A stretch of 64,000 bases of DNA from Solimonas sp. (GTDB lineage Bacteria > Pseudomonadota > Gammaproteobacteria > Nevskiales > Nevskiaceae): contig JASBRP010000016.1 in assembly GCA_030149365.1 (NCBI GenBank), positions 1-64,000 of the forward strand, given 5' to 3'. Of the stretch, positions 61,409 to 64,000 are shown one piece after another (the first letter of the stretch is position 1; every line of letters begins with the position of its first letter). The position numbers and the translations under genes were made by a program. The notes beneath the pieces are model-generated. The model was not told the DNA's origin and did not search any database. It worked only from the letters and a program-made list of their open reading frames with translations.

Positions 61409-62401
61409 ATGGCCTCTGAGGATCGGTTTAAGCAAGGCATCATCACGACGCTTGCGAAAAGGGCAGCGAATCGCTGCTCAAACCCTGACTGTGACGCTAT
61501 CACTAGTGGCCCAGCCGCAGACCCGTCTGGGTCAGTAAACGTCGGCGAAGCGGCACATATATATGGTGCTAATCCCGGCTCCGCCCGATTCGACCCCCAG
61601 ATGACCCCGGCCGATCGGGGGGCGATCACCAATGCGATATGGCTTTGCGCGACTTGCCATAAGAAGGTCGATGATGATGCAGGTAGGTATCCGGCGGGTC
61701 TTCTGTTCGAATGGCAGCGTGCTCACGAGAACAAGATCGCACAGGAGGTTGGAAAGGCTGCCGCCATCATTCGTGCGCGCTATGAGAAGAGGCACCTGGA
61801 AGAGTTCGGGCGCCTTAGCTACCTGGCAGAACGAATTGTTCTGGAGAAGGGCGACTACTGGGAATATCACTTAGCCGCTGAGGTAATACGCTTTGAGATT
61901 GCGCCAATTCTGCGTCGGTGGAGGGCTTTGCAAGAAGGGCTTTACTCAAAGCCATTAATGCGGCTGCATGGGATTGAGGGGTTTAGCTGGATAGGCTCAA
62001 AAATGGGCGAGGTTGTAGCCATCTCATCGGCCTTCGGCAAGCTAGTGAATAGCGAATTTTCCCGGGCTTGGGGGGATCCTGGCGTTCCTGGCAACGATCA
62101 AGAGATCGTTGAAACGTGTCGCTTAACACGCGAGATGTGCCAGAGCGCTCTGCAATGGGAGGAAGATGTAAGGTTCGTCAACGTTGACGATGAGTTTGCG
62201 GATGTCATGCAACTGCTTGTCGGAAGAGCGGGTGCCATCATGGACGAGGTTGTGAAATTGCAGGCGTTCTTCTCAGAAACACTCACTGGCAGTATCGCCT
62301 CAGGGACTTATACGCTGGCTCTACAACTGAATTTGCCGGATGGCTGGAGCGAGGCAATCGAACGTGCCCTTGCAAAGGCCGCGCAATCGCTTAGCAGCTA
62401 G
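61409..62401 (+). CDS. HNH endonuclease with a helical C-terminal region (cluster B)
   Basis: The 330-aa protein begins with an HNH zinc domain of about 105 residues: NRCSNPDC (C23, C28), GEAAHIYGANPGSAR with the catalytic His50, N75 in ITNAIWL, and CATCHKKVDDD (C80, C83, H84). The remaining 220 residues are largely helical and not recognised; a Trp-rich region (GFSWIGSKMGEVVAIS) stands out. A large nuclease/pseudo-STAND gene starts 24 nt downstream, so the two are probably one operon. The HNH could be the DNA-cutting effector or a modifier of that system; this is inference. Confidence 0.75.
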   Translation: MASEDRFKQGIITTLAKRAANRCSNPDCDAITSGPAADPSGSVNVGEAAHIYGANPGSARFDPQMTPADRGAITNAIWLCATCHKKVDDDAGRYPAGLLFEWQRAHENKIAQEVGKAAAIIRARYEKRHLEEFGRLSYLAERIVLEKGDYWEYHLAAEVIRFEIAPILRRWRALQEGLYSKPLMRLHGIEGFSWIGSKMGEVVAISSAFGKLVNSEFSRAWGDPGVPGNDQEIVETCRLTREMCQSALQWEEDVRFVNVDDEFADVMQLLVGRAGAIMDEVVKLQAFFSETLTGSIASGTYTLALQLNLPDGWSEAIERALAKAAQSLSS

Positions 62402-62424
62402 TCTTTTGATTATGAGGTAGAAGA

Positions 62425-64000
62425 ATGAAGTGGATAACCATCCCTGATTTAGAGAGGTGGGCTAAGACCAAAGCGGCAGAGGGACAGCTACCCGAGCTCA
62501 TACGGCGCCTTATATGCGCATCACAGTACAAAGTAACTGCCGTGCGCTTTCCTGCGGGCGAGTCAACGAATCGTGCTGGTTGGGATGGTGAACTCCGTGC
62601 CGAGGGGGGCCCTCCCTATGTGCCGTCCGGGGCGTCTGTCTGGGAGTTGTCTACTGAGGCAGGAGTAGCCTCAAAGGCACGGTCAGACTTTGAGAAGCGC
62701 TCCGGGCCGGACTCACCGCCGTTGATGTTTGCAGGCGAAAAGAAAGATGTCACTTATGTCGCCTTAACTACAGGGAGATGGCCTACTACGGGGAAGCTTG
62801 AGAATCGAGCGCCTGCCTTTCTAAAGTGGGCGCGCGAGTCAAAGGTTTGGAAAGATGTCCAGGTCATTGAGTTGGACATGCTCGCGACATGGCTAGAAGA
62901 GCACCCTGCTGTAGGTCGATGGTTTGCAGTGGAGATATTAGGTATCGCTCCTGCGGGTGCTGAGCCACTGGAGCGATTTTGGTCCCGCTACTCAGGCCAA
63001 ACTCGGCCGCCATTGAGCTCGGAGGTGATGCTAGCCGGACGTGGAAGCCTAGATCAGCAGGTAGTTGAGAAATGGTCAGAGCCGGAACAGAGCATTAAGT
63101 TACAAGCTGATTCAGCGGAGGAAGCCGCGGCGTTCGCCATTGCCTCCGTGATGAGCAGGCCTGTTGATGATCCAATCCGGCTTTCAATCCTCGCGCGCGG
63201 CCTGGTGATTTCCACGATTACGGACGCGCAGTACATTGAGGCTGCAAAGTATCCAATGTGTTTGGTCCTCGTGGGGGAGGCCATCCAATCAGCCGCAGCG
63301 CTGATGTCCAAGGGGCATAGCGTGATACTGGCGCTTGGAAATTCATTCTCGACGCATCCTAAGAGCGATACGCCTATTCGGCTGCCAAGGGCGCGCCGAG
63401 AGCAGTTTGCGGAAGCTTTATCGAATAGCCCGGGTGTTGATGCAGATGAGGCCAGAAGAATTGCCGCAGACTGTAACGGTAGCGTGACCATCTATAGACG
63501 ATTACTCGATCAACATGCCCTCGTTTTGCCGAGCTGGGCTACTCCTAAGGAACTTCCGCGCTATGTGGGGCCAATCCTGGCAGGTGCGTGGTTGCCTGCT
63601 TGGGAGGGGGACAAAGAGATATTGGGTGAAATATCCGGGGTGAATCATGGTGATATTGAGCATGCGATCAGGGAGGGATTGATTGCAGATGATCCGCCTC
63701 TGCAAGAGGTCGCTGGCGTGGTCACCCTTAACTCACCAATTGATGCGTTGAGCTTAGTAATCCGCCAAAGGCTTGTGACCGGGGCAGTTCTAGAGCGGTT
63801 CAAGGCATCAGCGCACAAGGTGCTTGGGGAAAGGGATCCGGCATTGGATCTTCCCGTAGGCGATCGGCCATTCGCGTCGCTGCACGGCAAGAAGTGGCAA
63901 TACTCGGGTTGGATGCGCCGCGGTATTGCCGAAGTGATTCGGGTCTTGGCAAGCGGCGAGGCTATTCCTGATCGGGAATTTCGAGGGAATGATGTTGCTC
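62425..64000 (+). CDS. Large nuclease-like/pseudo-STAND protein, N-terminal part (cut by window end)
   Basis: 525 residues are visible with no stop. Residues 1-95 form a nuclease-like domain: AGWDGELRAEGGPPYVPSGA followed by SVWELSTEAG and KARSDFEKR, with D54, E74 and K84 as a possible PD-(D/E)xK site. Residues 96-180 continue (FLKWARESKVWKDVQVIELD, EEHPAVGRWFAVEILG). Residues 200-365 are laid out like a STAND NTPase, ending ADEARRIAADCNGSVTIYRR, but there is no GxxxxGK[ST]. I recall similar ~1,300-aa proteins from many bacteria, uncharacterised to my knowledge. It resembles Avs-type sensors in build. GAGG at 62414-62417 precedes the ATG. Confidence 0.65.
   Translation, partial: MKWITIPDLERWAKTKAAEGQLPELIRRLICASQYKVTAVRFPAGESTNRAGWDGELRAEGGPPYVPSGASVWELSTEAGVASKARSDFEKRSGPDSPPLMFAGEKKDVTYVALTTGRWPTTGKLENRAPAFLKWARESKVWKDVQVIELDMLATWLEEHPAVGRWFAVEILGIAPAGAEPLERFWSRYSGQTRPPLSSEVMLAGRGSLDQQVVEKWSEPEQSIKLQADSAEEAAAFAIASVMSRPVDDPIRLSILARGLVISTITDAQYIEAAKYPMCLVLVGEAIQSAAALMSKGHSVILALGNSFSTHPKSDTPIRLPRARREQFAEALSNSPGVDADEARRIAADCNGSVTIYRRLLDQHALVLPSWATPKELPRYVGPILAGAWLPAWEGDKEILGEISGVNHGDIEHAIREGLIADDPPLQEVAGVVTLNSPIDALSLVIRQRLVTGAVLERFKASAHKVLGERDPALDLPVGDRPFASLHGKKWQYSGWMRRGIAEVIRVLASGEAIPDREFRGNDVA

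Noticed and set aside
63054-63890. Minus-strand frames opposite the large nuclease-like gene
   Set aside because: They overlap a single continuous + strand frame with recognisable domain order and have no motifs of their own.

Overview
The window looks like chromosome of a GC-rich gammaproteobacterium, most like the Nevskiales/Xanthomonadales side of the class (Solimonas- or Nevskia-like). The pointers are: a yebC-ruvCAB-ybgC-tolQRAB-pal-cpoB-queE-queC block and a tig-clpP-clpX block in gammaproteobacterial order; a complete system I cytochrome c maturation operon; a TSP3-repeat OmpA protein; and several lipid/acyl-CoA genes (acyl-CoA dehydrogenase, long-chain acyl-CoA synthetase, MaoC-like dehydratase, PF10118 hydrolase beside an AraC regulator with a PF12625 domain). 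The taxon is inferred from gene content and style, not from a marker gene.

Layout. 1-5.7 kb: a cut-off outer-membrane protein, an Ig-like lipoprotein, a dead IS30-family element between two REP-like palindromes, and an OmpA/TSP3 porin. 5.8-12.9 kb: a nitrilase/GNAT/SnoaL operon, acyl-CoA dehydrogenase, acyl-CoA synthetase, an OYE-type flavin oxidoreductase and folD. 12.9-20.0 kb: ccmABCDEFGHI, mostly joined by 4-nt overlaps but split once by a 265-bp MITE-like element between ccmE and ccmF. 20.0-33.9 kb: MaoC-like protein, galU, sucA-sucB, AraC regulator, PF10118 hydrolase, a pqiA-pqiA-pqiB-pqiC lipid-transport operon, lpd and a YfaZ-like protein. 33.9-43.8 kb: yebC-ruvCAB, then the Tol-Pal envelope system, then queE-queC (preQ0 synthesis). 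43.8-53.9 kb: tRNA-Lys and tRNA-Pro, two lipoprotein hydrolases (PHP and sulfatase), heme uptake genes hmuU-hmuV and Fur-boxed hemP, tRNA-Leu, tig-clpP-clpX, tRNA-Ala and tRNA-Glu.

53.9-64.0 kb is an accessory island at the 3' end of tRNA-Glu. Its codon use is visibly more AT-rich than the core. It starts with a tyrosine integrase that is now a pseudogene, then AlpA and a small HUH replication protein. Two compact clusters of mostly unrecognised genes follow. Cluster A (56.86-59.55 kb) has four same-strand genes, including a protein with a HEPN-type RX4H motif whose start appears frameshifted, and an HNH endonuclease. Cluster B (60.8 kb to the window end) has an XRE regulator, a second HNH endonuclease with a helical C-terminal half, and a large protein that runs off the window. 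That large protein has a nuclease-like N-terminus followed by a region arranged like a STAND NTPase but with no visible Walker A. These two clusters are the best candidates here for undescribed antiphage systems; that reading is inference from domain motifs and context.
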